Assembly: GCA_004296815.1 (NCBI GenBank)
Contig: SCVT01000298.1
Coordinates: 1 to 14,641 of the forward strand
DNA from: Reyranella sp.
Lineage (GTDB): Bacteria > Pseudomonadota > Alphaproteobacteria > Reyranellales > Reyranellaceae
DNA length: 14,641 nucleotides
Direction: 5' to 3'
Shown: piece by piece, positions 6,697 through 13,374 of the stretch
Numbering within the stretch: the stretch's first letter is position 1
Layout: every line of letters starts with the position of its first letter
Translations under genes and position numbers: made by a program
Notes under the pieces: model-generated
The model's input: the letters and a program-made list of their open reading frames with translations, nothing else
Told to the model about the DNA's origin: nothing
The model's database searches: none

Positions 6697-8004
6697 TCAA
6701 AAAGCGAAGAGATTGTCGCGGAAGTGGGCGTGCTCGTAGCCGCGGCGCGCCAGCCCGCGCCGCTGCAGCGCCGGCACGACCCCGTCCACGACCTCGGCGA
6801 CGTAGCGCCGCGACAGCGGGCCGCTGAACACGAAGCCGTCGCCGCCCACCTGCTGCATCACCTCGGCCATCACGCCGGCGACCCTGTCGGCCGTGCCGAT
6901 GACGGCGTCCTCGAAGCCGAAGCGGTAGTTGCTCGCGATCTCGCGGAGCGTGCGGCCCTGCTTCAGGAAGCGCTTCAGGGTGCCCTGCTGACCGTTGGTC
7001 GAGAGCTCGGCGACGGGCGCGTCGAGGTCGAAGGTCGAGAAGTCGATGTCGGTCAGGCTCGCCATCTGGGCGAGCGCCAGCTCGGGCGCAGCATCGCGCT
7101 GGGCCTGACGGCGGCGGGCCCGCTCCTGCGCCTCCTCGTCGGTCTCGCCGAGTGTCGGTGTCACCACGAAGAAGACCTTGCAGCTGTCGGGATCGCGGCC
7201 GGCCTCGGCGACACGCTTGCGGAGATCGGTGCGAAAGGCCGTCATCTCCTCGACCGAGCCGAGGGCCGCGATGACGCAATCCATGTGCTTGGCCGCGAGC
7301 TGCCGGCCCTGCGGCGAGCCGCCGGCCTGGATCAGCACCGGCTTGCCCTGCGGCGGGCGTGCCGTGTTGAGCGGCCCGCGCGAGGCGAAGAAGCGGCCCT
7401 TGTGGTCGATCGTCCGCACCTTGGCGGGGTCTACGAACATGCCGGCCTCACGGTCCATGACCACGGCGTCGGCGTCCCACGAATCCCAGAGCTTGCCCAC
7501 CACGTCGACGAACTCCTCGGCCATCTCGTAGCGCAGGTCGTGCTCGAGATGGGTGTCGAGGCCGAAATTCTGCGCCGCTCGCTCGGCGGTCGAGGTGACG
7601 AAGTTGCAGCCGACGCGGCCCTTCGACATGAGGTCGAGCGTGGCGATCAGACGCGCGAGCAGATAGGGCGGATAGAAGCTGGTCGAGATGGTCGGCACGA
7701 TGCCCAGATGCTTCGTGGCCTGGGTGAGCAGCGGCACGAGCGGCAGCGGATCGTTCTTCGGCGCACGCAACGCCCGCCGCAGGTAGAAATCCATCGACCC
7801 GCCGTAGTTGTCGGGGACGAAGAGCGAGTCCTCGAGCAGCAGGAAATCGAGGCTGCCGCGCTCGCAGCCCTTGGCCAGCTCGATGTGCAGGTCGGGCTGC
7901 GTCCAGTCATAGGCGTCGGTGCCGCTCCAGGCCTGGTTCCAGCCGTGGACACCGTAGCTGTTGCCCAGGAACCAGCCGAGATGAAAGGGATTGCCCGACG
8001 ACAA
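6697..8004 (-). CDS. LLM-class flavin-dependent monooxygenase (NtaA/SnaA/DszA family)
   Basis: 435 residues. A TIM-barrel luciferase-like monooxygenase that uses reduced FMN supplied by a separate reductase plus oxygen. Relatives attack nitrilotriacetate, EDTA, sulfones or pristinamycin precursors. Visible landmarks are the N-terminal strand FHLGWFLGNS, RGSLDFLLLEDSLF, the barrel segment KHLGIVPTISTSFYPPYLLAR, the conserved GRVGCNFVTS, and a later GKPVLIQAGGSPQGRQLAAK that forms part of the FMN phosphate site in this family. The start is a TTG codon at 8004. There is no in-frame ATG before residue 72, which is inside the barrel, and GGAGG sits seven bases upstream of the TTG. No flavin reductase gene is in the window, so its partner is elsewhere. 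The substrate cannot be told. The adenylate cyclase gene follows on the same strand. Confidence 0.9.
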   Translation of the reverse strand: MSSGNPFHLGWFLGNSYGVHGWNQAWSGTDAYDWTQPDLHIELAKGCERGSLDFLLLEDSLFVPDNYGGSMDFYLRRALRAPKNDPLPLVPLLTQATKHLGIVPTISTSFYPPYLLARLIATLDLMSKGRVGCNFVTSTAERAAQNFGLDTHLEHDLRYEMAEEFVDVVGKLWDSWDADAVVMDREAGMFVDPAKVRTIDHKGRFFASRGPLNTARPPQGKPVLIQAGGSPQGRQLAAKHMDCVIAALGSVEEMTAFRTDLRKRVAEAGRDPDSCKVFFVVTPTLGETDEEAQERARRRQAQRDAAPELALAQMASLTDIDFSTFDLDAPVAELSTNGQQGTLKRFLKQGRTLREIASNYRFGFEDAVIGTADRVAGVMAEVMQQVGGDGFVFSGPLSRRYVAEVVDGVVPALQRRGLARRGYEHAHFRDNLFAF

Positions 8005-8011
8005 TTGAACG

Positions 8012-8016
8012 CCTCC
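8012..8016 (-). promoter_or_regulatory. Strong ribosome binding site fixing a TTG start
   Basis: GGAGG on the minus strand lies seven bases upstream of TTG 8004. The upstream frame reaches a stop codon (TAG, 8062-8064) with no ATG or GTG. The site therefore decides the monooxygenase start in favour of the rare TTG initiator. Confidence 0.7.
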
Positions 8017-8095
8017 GCGAATGCACCCCTTTGCGATGCAATCTGCGGACCATGCGGCGTGCTAGTGTCCGGCCGCCCAAGTCGAGGACAGTGCG

Positions 8096-8887
8096 ATGGC
8101 GACGGCCGCTCCCACCCCCAAACGCCTTCAGCAGGACGAGGTCGCCCTTCTGGCGACCACCAGCCGCACCTTCCAGGACGCGGCCTTCACCTCGGACGTA
8201 ACGCTGGACGAGCTCGACCTCACGGAATGCCGCTTCGAGCGCTGCAGCTTCGAACTGCCTTCGGTCCGCGGTGCCGATCTCTCCGGTGCGCAGTTCAGGG
8301 ATTGCCGCTTTTCACCGGGCCGGTTCGCCAGCTGCAAGTTTCCCGGCGCCCGTTTCGAGGGCACCACCTTCTTCGACACCGAGCAGAAGAAGGGATGCAC
8401 CTTCGCCTTCTGCGATCTGCGGGACGTCGAGGCGGAGAAGTGCAACTTCGCGGTCAGTTCCTTCGAACGCTGCGACATGCACGACTTCCGGGCCCGGGAG
8501 TGCAGCTTCCGCGGTGTGCGCTTCCACGCCTCGACCTTCACCAAGGCGATCTCGAAGCGGGTTATCGTCACGCGGGCGCGTTTCGAGACCTGCAACTTCA
8601 CCTTCACGGACTTCTCGGGCGTCTCGCTCGAGAGCTGCGAGTTCCAGACCTGCAAGTTCCTCGACACGGCGTTGTTCGACGTCAACCTCACCGACGCAAT
8701 CCTGCGTGGCTGCTCGATCGACAAGGCCGAATGGGAACGCGCCAACCTCACGCGCGCCGACCTGCGCGGGTCGACGATCTCCGGCCTGAACCTCGCCGTG
8801 CTGTCCGGCTATGCCGGGCTGATGATCGGCGAAAGCCAGCAGACGGAGCTTCTCGAACGGCTCGGCGTCTCGGTGAACCCCGACTGA
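8096..8887 (+). CDS. Pentapeptide-repeat protein with a single-column cysteine ladder
   Basis: 263 residues, no signal peptide or membrane segment. Pentads with a central Phe, Leu, Met or Ile run in register from about residue 37 to 92, and again from 103 to 233. One extra residue near 93-102 (FDTEQKKGCT) breaks the register. That is about 38 pentads, enough for roughly nine turns of a right-handed square beta-helix. All 13 cysteines (45, 50, 70, 80, 101, 106, 116, 126, 136, 166, 181, 186, 206) fall exactly two residues before the central hydrophobic residue. The C-terminus (LMIGESQQ, LLERLGV) resembles the capping helix of Qnr/MfpA-type gyrase-protecting proteins, which is suggestive only. 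The start is supported by GAGGA at 8084-8088, seven bases before ATG. It is transcribed alone, divergent from the monooxygenase gene, and converges on the deacetylase-like gene with a 3-base gap. Function unknown. Confidence 0.9.
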   Translation: MATAAPTPKRLQQDEVALLATTSRTFQDAAFTSDVTLDELDLTECRFERCSFELPSVRGADLSGAQFRDCRFSPGRFASCKFPGARFEGTTFFDTEQKKGCTFAFCDLRDVEAEKCNFAVSSFERCDMHDFRARECSFRGVRFHASTFTKAISKRVIVTRARFETCNFTFTDFSGVSLESCEFQTCKFLDTALFDVNLTDAILRGCSIDKAEWERANLTRADLRGSTISGLNLAVLSGYAGLMIGESQQTELLERLGVSVNPD

Positions 8888-8890
8888 CGT

Positions 8891-9808
8891 CTAAGCCGGC
8901 GGCGGCACCATCGTGCCCTGCGGCAGCGACGCGCAATGGTCGTAGATGTCCGAGGGCCGCGTGAACCAGATCTTGTTCTTCTGCGGATGCTTGGCGATGT
9001 GGGTCAGCGCCTCGCGCAATGCCCGGAGGCGATAGGGCTGGCCCACGATCATGGTGTGGAGCGCGATGCCGCAGACCAGCGGCTGCTTGGCCGACTGGCG
9101 CAGCAGCTCCTCGAACTGGTTGACGATCATGTCGCGGAACTCGTCGCCCGAATGGTGGCGCACCAGGATCTGCGGGCTGTCGTTGACCTCGATCGGATAG
9201 GGCACGCTCATCAGCGGACCCGACCGCGTCTTCATCCAGAGTGGCTGGTCGTCGGCCGGCCAGTCCATCAGGAAGTCGAAGCCTACTTCTTTCAGCAAAT
9301 CCGGCGTCCAGCGCGTCGAGGCCATCCAGGGGGCCATCCACCCTCTGGGACGCTTGCCCGACGCCCTCTCGATCGAGTCGCGGATCTCCTCGAGGAAGCG
9401 CTTCTCGTCCGCCTCCCACATGCCGCCATGCCGCTCGGCGTTGGTGCGCCCGTGGCCGATGAACTCATCACCGCGCGCCTTCAACGCATCGACGATCTGC
9501 GGCGCGTAGTCGAAGACCGTCGTGTTGATGAGGTGTGCCGCCGGCAGGTTGAGCTCATCGAACAGCTCGAGGCAGCGCCACACGCCCACGCGGTTGCCGT
9601 AGTCGCGCCAGGCGAAGGTGCGTGGATCGGGCGGCGGGTTGGCGACGGTCAGCAGATGCCCCTCGCCTGCCCCGTAGGCGAAATGCTCGATGTTGAGGCC
9701 GAGATAGACCGCGAGCCGCTTGCCCTCGGGCCAGGAATAGTCCTTGCGCTGGGTGATCGGCGAATAGGCGTAGCGGTCGTGGTACGGCAGGCGGATCGTG
9801 TGCATCAT
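8891..9808 (-). CDS. Polysaccharide-deacetylase-fold hydrolase, PuuE (allantoinase)-like
   Basis: 305 residues, no signal peptide, so cytoplasmic. The NodB-homology fold is recognisable but its catalytic motifs are not those of glycan deacetylases. Motif 1, normally TFDDG, reads LNIEHFAYG (Glu41 for the key Asp). Motif 2, normally H(S/T)xxH, reads GHGRTNAERH (His119, then His127, not at the usual spacing). The last motif has His251 in ALHTMIVGQPYR, followed by KIWFTRPSDIYDH. This C-terminal pattern is that of the PuuE allantoinase / HpPgdA-like branch, which hydrolyses C-N bonds in small or unusual substrates. The actual substrate is unknown, and no other purine-degradation gene is present. 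The ATG at 9808 overlaps the dioxygenase stop as ATGA; a second ATG directly follows at 9805. Last gene of a three-gene operon. Confidence 0.85.
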   Translation of the reverse strand: MMHTIRLPYHDRYAYSPITQRKDYSWPEGKRLAVYLGLNIEHFAYGAGEGHLLTVANPPPDPRTFAWRDYGNRVGVWRCLELFDELNLPAAHLINTTVFDYAPQIVDALKARGDEFIGHGRTNAERHGGMWEADEKRFLEEIRDSIERASGKRPRGWMAPWMASTRWTPDLLKEVGFDFLMDWPADDQPLWMKTRSGPLMSVPYPIEVNDSPQILVRHHSGDEFRDMIVNQFEELLRQSAKQPLVCGIALHTMIVGQPYRLRALREALTHIAKHPQKNKIWFTRPSDIYDHCASLPQGTMVPPPA

Positions 9809-10632
9809 TCACTCGTGATGTTGAGGGCGGCGTTCATCGCCCGGAAGCGCGACACGGCCTCGGCATGGAAGGCGCGCTCCTCGGGTCCGGCATCGGCCGT
9901 GGGCCGGCGTTCGTCGTCGAAATGTCCGAATTTGTCCTGGCCACGCACCAGCATCGCCGTCACCCGGTTCTTCGCCGTGCAGCGCGCATGGGTCGGGATG
10001 TAGCTGATTCCGAGCCCGATCCGGCGATCGTGGGACCGGTTGGGCCGTGAATTGTGCACCAGGTGCGTGTGATGCAGCGAGAACTGCCCCGCCTTCACCG
10101 GCATGAACGTCGTCTTCGTGCGGTCAACGTCGACGGCCAGCGCCTGCCCGCGCGACAGCAGGTTCTCGGGGTCCTGCATCTCGGCGTGACGCATCTGACC
10201 GAGCTTGTGCGAGCCCGGCACGACCTCCATGCAACCCGCCTCGACCGGCGCGTCGGTCAGCGCCACCCAGGCCGTCACGTGGCAGATCGGATCCAACGCA
10301 AAGTAGGTCGCATCCTGGTGCCAGCTCACATAGGCGCCGGAGCCCGCATCCTTCGGCCAGACGGTGAGATGGAACAGGCGGATGTCGGGGCCGATCAGGT
10401 CCTCGACCGCGTCCAGCACCTCAGGCGCATGAACGATCTCGTCGACCCAGGGGAAAAGCAGATGCGGCTTGAAGTTGTGGCCGCGGGTCATCTTCTGGCC
10501 CTCGGAGCGCTCGAAGGCTTCCAGCCTATCGCGCCAGCCGCGCGTGCGTTCGGTCGAGAAGGCGTCGACTGGGCAGACGAAGCCGTCGCGCTCGTAGCCG
10601 GCGACCTGCTCGGGCGTGAGCTTCCTCGGCAT
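9805..10632 (-). CDS. Phytanoyl-CoA dioxygenase (PhyH) family Fe(II)/2-oxoglutarate oxygenase
   Basis: 275 residues. A double-stranded beta-helix oxygenase that couples 2-oxoglutarate decarboxylation to hydroxylation of an organic substrate. The iron facial triad is complete: His105 and Asp107 in SWHQDATYF, and His193 in LVHNSRPNRS. Arg204 (DRRIGLG) is placed to bind the 2-oxoglutarate carboxylate. Because the aspartate is present it should hydroxylate and not halogenate, unlike SyrB2-type relatives. The N-terminus LTPEQVAGYERDGFV is typical of the family's bacterial members. There is no signal peptide. The start at 10632 lies two bases after the dehydrogenase stop codon, and the stop overlaps the next gene. 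This arrangement ties it to a dehydrogenase upstream and a hydrolase downstream. Substrate unknown; small amino acid, quorum-signal or secondary-metabolite substrates are all possible for this family. Confidence 0.9.
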   Translation of the reverse strand: MPRKLTPEQVAGYERDGFVCPVDAFSTERTRGWRDRLEAFERSEGQKMTRGHNFKPHLLFPWVDEIVHAPEVLDAVEDLIGPDIRLFHLTVWPKDAGSGAYVSWHQDATYFALDPICHVTAWVALTDAPVEAGCMEVVPGSHKLGQMRHAEMQDPENLLSRGQALAVDVDRTKTTFMPVKAGQFSLHHTHLVHNSRPNRSHDRRIGLGISYIPTHARCTAKNRVTAMLVRGQDKFGHFDDERRPTADAGPEERAFHAEAVSRFRAMNAALNITSE

Positions 10633-10634
10633 GG

Positions 10635-11396
10635 TCAGTGCGCCGTCCAGCCGCCGTCGATGAACAGCAGCGTGCCGGTGACGAAGGACGAGTCGTCGCT
10701 CGCCAGGAAGAGCGCCGCCCGCGCCACCTCCTCCGGCTTGCCGATGCGACCCATCGGATGGCGCTGCTTCCAGAAGGCACGCATCGCCTCCGGATCGGCA
10801 TAGCGCTTCAGCGAGCGCGCCGGCATCGGCGTGTCGATGACGCCGGGCATCAGCGCGTTGATACGGATGCCCTGCGCGGCATGGTCGACCGCCATGGTCT
10901 TGGTGAAGGAGGCGATGGCGCCCTTGGACGCGACGTAGGCCGCGTTCTTTCCGGGACTCGACTGCGCGAGCTGCGAGCCCACCGTCACGATCGCGCCCGA
11001 CTTGGCGGCGATCATTGGCTGGATGGCGTGATGGATCCAGAGATAGGTGCCCTTCACGTTGATGTCGAAGGTGCGGTCCCAGGTCGCCTCGTCGATCGTG
11101 TCGACGGTGCCGCCGAGCGAGATGCCGGCCGCCGTCATCAGCACGTCGATGCGGCCCCATTGCTCCATCACGTGCGCCACGCCGCCGCGCACCTGGTCGG
11201 CGCGGCTGACGTCGGCGGCGATGGCGAGCGCATGGCCGCCCGCCTTCTGGATCTCGGCGGCGACGTCGCGCACGCCCTTCTCGTCGAGGTCGACCACGGC
11301 GACGCGCGCCCCTTCGGCCGCGAACAGCCGCGCCGTGGCGGCGCCGATGCCCGAAGCGCCACCGGTCACGATGGCCACCTTGTCCTTTAGTTTCAT
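10635..11396 (-). CDS. Short-chain dehydrogenase/reductase (classical SDR)
   Basis: 253 residues. NAD(P)-dependent oxidoreductase with a Rossmann fold. The cofactor motif is TGGASGIG at residues 11-18, and Asp36 at the end of strand 2 favours NAD(H) over NADP(H). The catalytic tetrad is Asn113, Ser141, Tyr154 and Lys158 (AAYVASKGA). The usual NNAG is TAAG (88-91). The C-terminus has VTGTLLFIDGGW, standard for the 3-oxoacyl-reductase/glucose-dehydrogenase-like group. The start was set at ATG 11396 because MKLKDKVAIVTGG is the family's normal beginning; an in-frame GTG at 11468 would add 24 residues unlike the family. This is the first gene of the minus-strand operon with the dioxygenase and PuuE-like hydrolase, so it probably oxidises a hydroxyl made or exposed by its partners. 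Substrate unknown. Confidence 0.92.
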   Translation of the reverse strand: MKLKDKVAIVTGGASGIGAATARLFAAEGARVAVVDLDEKGVRDVAAEIQKAGGHALAIAADVSRADQVRGGVAHVMEQWGRIDVLMTAAGISLGGTVDTIDEATWDRTFDINVKGTYLWIHHAIQPMIAAKSGAIVTVGSQLAQSSPGKNAAYVASKGAIASFTKTMAVDHAAQGIRINALMPGVIDTPMPARSLKRYADPEAMRAFWKQRHPMGRIGKPEEVARAALFLASDDSSFVTGTLLFIDGGWTAH

Positions 11397-11448
11397 GGCC
11401 TTGAGCTTAGCGTGCCGGGTTTTCGACCGCACGACAAAGTGAGTGTGG

Positions 11449-11477
11449 TTGACCGCAGCCGATCCCACATCTTGCTA
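11449..11477 (+). promoter_or_regulatory. Putative sigma-70-type promoter for msrB-msrA
   Basis: TTGACC at 11449-11454 is a near-consensus -35 box. A 17-base spacer leads to TTGCTA at 11472-11477 as a weaker -10. This is 25 bases before the msrB ATG, which also has AAGGA at 11489-11493 nine bases upstream. The 106-base gap is shared with the divergent dehydrogenase operon, whose promoter I could not place with confidence. Confidence 0.4.
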
Positions 11478-11502
11478 ACCTGACGGCAAAGGAAACCGGT
11501 CC

Positions 11503-11997
11503 ATGCGTCCGCTCGACAGACGGCATTTCAATTTCGCTTTGGCGGCAGCTTCCGGGCTCGTCCTGTCGCGATCTGCCGCCGCGACGCCGCCGGGCACGTT
11601 CGAGGTCGCCCGCAGCGATGCGGAGTGGCAGCGCCTGCTGACGCCCGCACAGTATGCCGTGCTGCGGAAGTCGAAGACAGAACGTGCCGGCTCCAGCCCG
11701 CTCGACGGCGAGAAGCGCGCCGGCACCTACCATTGCGCGGGATGCGAGCTGGCCCTGTTCGCCTCGACGACCAAGTACGACAGCGGCACCGGCTGGCCGA
11801 GCTTCTGGAAGCCGCTCGACGGCGCGATCGGCACGCGCCAGGAGACGGTCTGGTTCATGTCGCAGACCGAAGTGCATTGCCGCCGCTGCGGCGGCCATCT
11901 CGGCCACGTCTTCAACGACGGCCCCAAGCCGACCGGGCTGCGCTACTGCATGAACGGCGTGGCCATGATCTTCAAACCCTCGGGAGCCCCTTCGTGA
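11503..11997 (+). CDS. msrB: Peptide-methionine (R)-S-oxide reductase, exported
   Basis: 164 residues. Reduces the R form of methionine sulfoxide in proteins. The zinc site is complete (Cys78 and Cys81 in CAGC, Cys126 and Cys129 in CRRC). The catalytic cysteine is Cys149 in LRYCMNG, following the signature GHVFNDGPKPTG. These five are the only cysteines, so no classical resolving cysteine is visible; recycling would need an external thiol partner. The first 27 residues carry DRRHFNF, then an alanine-rich hydrophobic run ending SRSAAA. This looks like a Tat-type signal, so the enzyme probably works in the periplasm. TERAGSSPLDGEKRAGTY before the first zinc pair is typical. Its TGA overlaps the GTG start of msrA, so the two are translationally coupled. 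Confidence 0.94.
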   Translation: MRPLDRRHFNFALAAASGLVLSRSAAATPPGTFEVARSDAEWQRLLTPAQYAVLRKSKTERAGSSPLDGEKRAGTYHCAGCELALFASTTKYDSGTGWPSFWKPLDGAIGTRQETVWFMSQTEVHCRRCGGHLGHVFNDGPKPTGLRYCMNGVAMIFKPSGAPS

Positions 11998-12587
11998 AGA
12001 CGCTCGCCGCCGTCGCCTTCGCTCTTGTCGCGCTGTGGCTCGTGCCGGCGAACGCCCAGAACCGCGCCGTCGCGATCTTCGCGGGCGGCTGCTTCTGGTG
12101 CATGGAGCCGCCGTTCGACAAGCTCGACGGCGTGCTGTCCACGACCTCGGGCTATATCGGCGGCACCAAGGCCGATCCCACCTACGAGCAGGTCACGGCC
12201 GGCCGCACCGGCCACTACGAGGCGGTGCAGATCGAGTACGATCCCGCGCGCATCGGCTACGACAAGCTGCTCGAGGTCTTCTGGCGCAACATCGATCCCG
12301 TCGATCCGACCGGCCAGTTCTGCGACAAGGGCCCGCAATACCGGTCGGCGATCTTCGCCCTCGACGAGGAGCAGCGGAAGCTCGCGGAGGCATCGAAGAC
12401 GGCGCTCGACAAGTCGGGCAAGCTGCCGAGCCGCGTCGTCACCGAGATCCTGCCGGCTGCGAAGTTCTACGCGGCCGAGGACTACCACCAGGACTACTAC
12501 CGCAAGAATCCGGGACGCTACACCTTCTACCGCTGGAACTGCGGCCGCGACGGCCGCCTGCAACAGCTCTGGGGCAAGCCCAGCTAA
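11994..12587 (+). CDS. msrA: Peptide-methionine (S)-S-oxide reductase, exported
   Basis: 197 residues from a GTG start. Reduces the S form of methionine sulfoxide. The catalytic motif GGCFWC places Cys33 as nucleophile, with Cys36 next to it; Cys183 near the C-terminus (RWNCGRDG) is a likely resolving cysteine. Family landmarks are [48 protein letters not shown] and AEDYHQDYY. Residues 1-21 form a Sec-type signal peptide ([18 protein letters not shown]) ending just before the conserved core, so this MsrA is probably periplasmic. The GTG was chosen because it overlaps the msrB stop (GTGA), begins the signal peptide, and lies where the preceding gene ends. Its TAA overlaps the stop region of the convergent terC-family gene by 4 bases. 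Confidence 0.94.
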   Translation: MKTLAAVAFALVALWLVPANAQNRAVAIFAGGCFWCMEPPFDKLDGVLSTTSGYIGGTKADPTYEQVTAGRTGHYEAVQIEYDPARIGYDKLLEVFWRNIDPVDPTGQFCDKGPQYRSAIFALDEEQRKLAEASKTALDKSGKLPSRVVTEILPAAKFYAAEDYHQDYYRKNPGRYTFYRWNCGRDGRLQQLWGKPS

Positions 12588-13363
12588 CGCGGCCGCTTGC
12601 GCAGCGGCCGCTTCTTGGACTGCGCGCGGCGCGCCAGCATGTTCAGGGCCTCGATCAGGCCGGAGAAGGTCATGGCGGCGTAGATGTAGCCCTTGGGCAC
12701 GTGGAAGCCCATGCCGTCGGCGATCAGGGTCATGCCGATCATCAGCAGGAAGCCCAGCGCCAGCATGACGATGGTCGGGTTGTCGTGGATGAATCTGGCC
12801 AGCGGGTCGGCGGCGAGCAGCATCATCGCCACGGCGACGATGACGGCGATGACCATGATCGGAATGTCGTCGGTCATGCCGACGGCGGTGATGATGCTGT
12901 CGAGCGAGAAGACCAGGTCGAGAATCAGGATCTGGCCGATGACGCCGGCCATGGTGTTGCGGACGGCATCGCCGGCCGTGACCTCGGGCTCGAAGTCGGT
13001 GGTCACCTGGTCGCGAATCTCGCTGGTCGCCTTGTAGATCAGGAACAGGCCGCCGGCGATCAGGATGAGGTCGCGCCACGAGAAGCCGTGGCCGAACAGC
13101 GAGAAGATCGGCGTCGTGAGCTGGACGATGTAGGCGACGCTGCCCAGCAGGCCGAGCCGCAGCACGACGGCGAGGCCGATGCCGATGCGCCGCGCGAGCG
13201 ACCGCTTCTCCTCGGGCAGCTTGTTGGTCAGGATCGAGATGAAGACCAGATTGTCGATGCCCAGCACCACTTCCATGATGACGAGCGTGGCGAGGGCCGC
13301 CCAGGCATGGGGATCGCGGGCGAGGACGAGGAGTTCTTCCAGCATCGGGCAAACATAAGTCAT
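12584..13363 (-). CDS. TerC-family integral membrane protein
   Basis: 259 residues. Multi-pass inner-membrane protein of the TerC/Alx/YoaE-like group, linked to tellurite resistance and, in better-studied members, to manganese export and metal loading of exported proteins. Hydrophobic segments cover most of the chain. The two family signatures are [11 protein letters not shown] (Glu31, Asp37, Asn38) and [10 protein letters not shown] (Asp149, Asp155); these acidic residues in membrane helices are the proposed metal site. The cytosolic C-terminus is strongly basic ([14 protein letters not shown]) and coincides with a GC-rich inverted repeat in the DNA. The start at 13363 is supported by GGGAGG at 13369-13374, five bases upstream; the internal ATG at 13345 has no such site. 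Divergent from the MFS gene, convergent with msrA. True substrate not deducible. Confidence 0.9.
   Translation of the reverse strand: MTYVCPMLEELLVLARDPHAWAALATLVIMEVVLGIDNLVFISILTNKLPEEKRSLARRIGIGLAVVLRLGLLGSVAYIVQLTTPIFSLFGHGFSWRDLILIAGGLFLIYKATSEIRDQVTTDFEPEVTAGDAVRNTMAGVIGQILILDLVFSLDSIITAVGMTDDIPIMVIAVIVAVAMMLLAADPLARFIHDNPTIVMLALGFLLMIGMTLIADGMGFHVPKGYIYAAMTFSGLIEALNMLARRAQSKKRPLRKRPR
12589..12616 (+). terminator. Probable terminator of msrB-msrA, inside the terC-family coding end
   Basis: GCGGCCGC at 12589-12596 and again at 12604-12611 form an 8-bp all-G+C stem around a 7-base loop, followed by TTCTT. It begins one base after the msrA stop codon. The 8-mer is self-complementary, so the pair is at once a direct and an inverted repeat. 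The T-run is short, so strength is uncertain. It lies within the last codons of the opposing terC-family gene. Confidence 0.45.
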
Positions 13364-13368
13364 TGCTG

Positions 13369-13374
13369 CCTCCC
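13369..13374 (-). promoter_or_regulatory. Ribosome binding site deciding the terC-family start
   Basis: GGGAGG on the minus strand, five bases before ATG 13363. It rules in the longer start over the internal ATG at 13345. It occupies part of the 59-base gap shared with the divergent MFS gene, leaving little room for two separate promoters. Confidence 0.6.

Noticed and set aside
6671..7279. Upstream extension of the cyclase frame by about 200 codons
   Set aside because: The extension overlaps the monooxygenase gene in another frame and is Arg/Gly/Ala-rich. The recognisable cyclase N-terminus begins at 6658 with a ribosome site.
8128..8751. Minus-strand frame of 207 codons opposite the pentapeptide-repeat gene
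   Set aside because: Its regularity is the antisense image of the five-codon repeat. No ribosome site or family pattern was seen.
11397..11468. Longer GTG start for the dehydrogenase, adding 24 residues
   Set aside because: The added residues do not match the SDR family, whose cofactor motif normally starts about ten residues in. The extension would also fill the divergent promoter region.
12541..12557. GCGGCCG-CGA-CGGCCGC hairpin considered as the terminator of the terC-family gene
   Set aside because: Reading on the minus strand, no T-run follows the stem, and it lies inside msrA; probably chance in GC-rich coding DNA.
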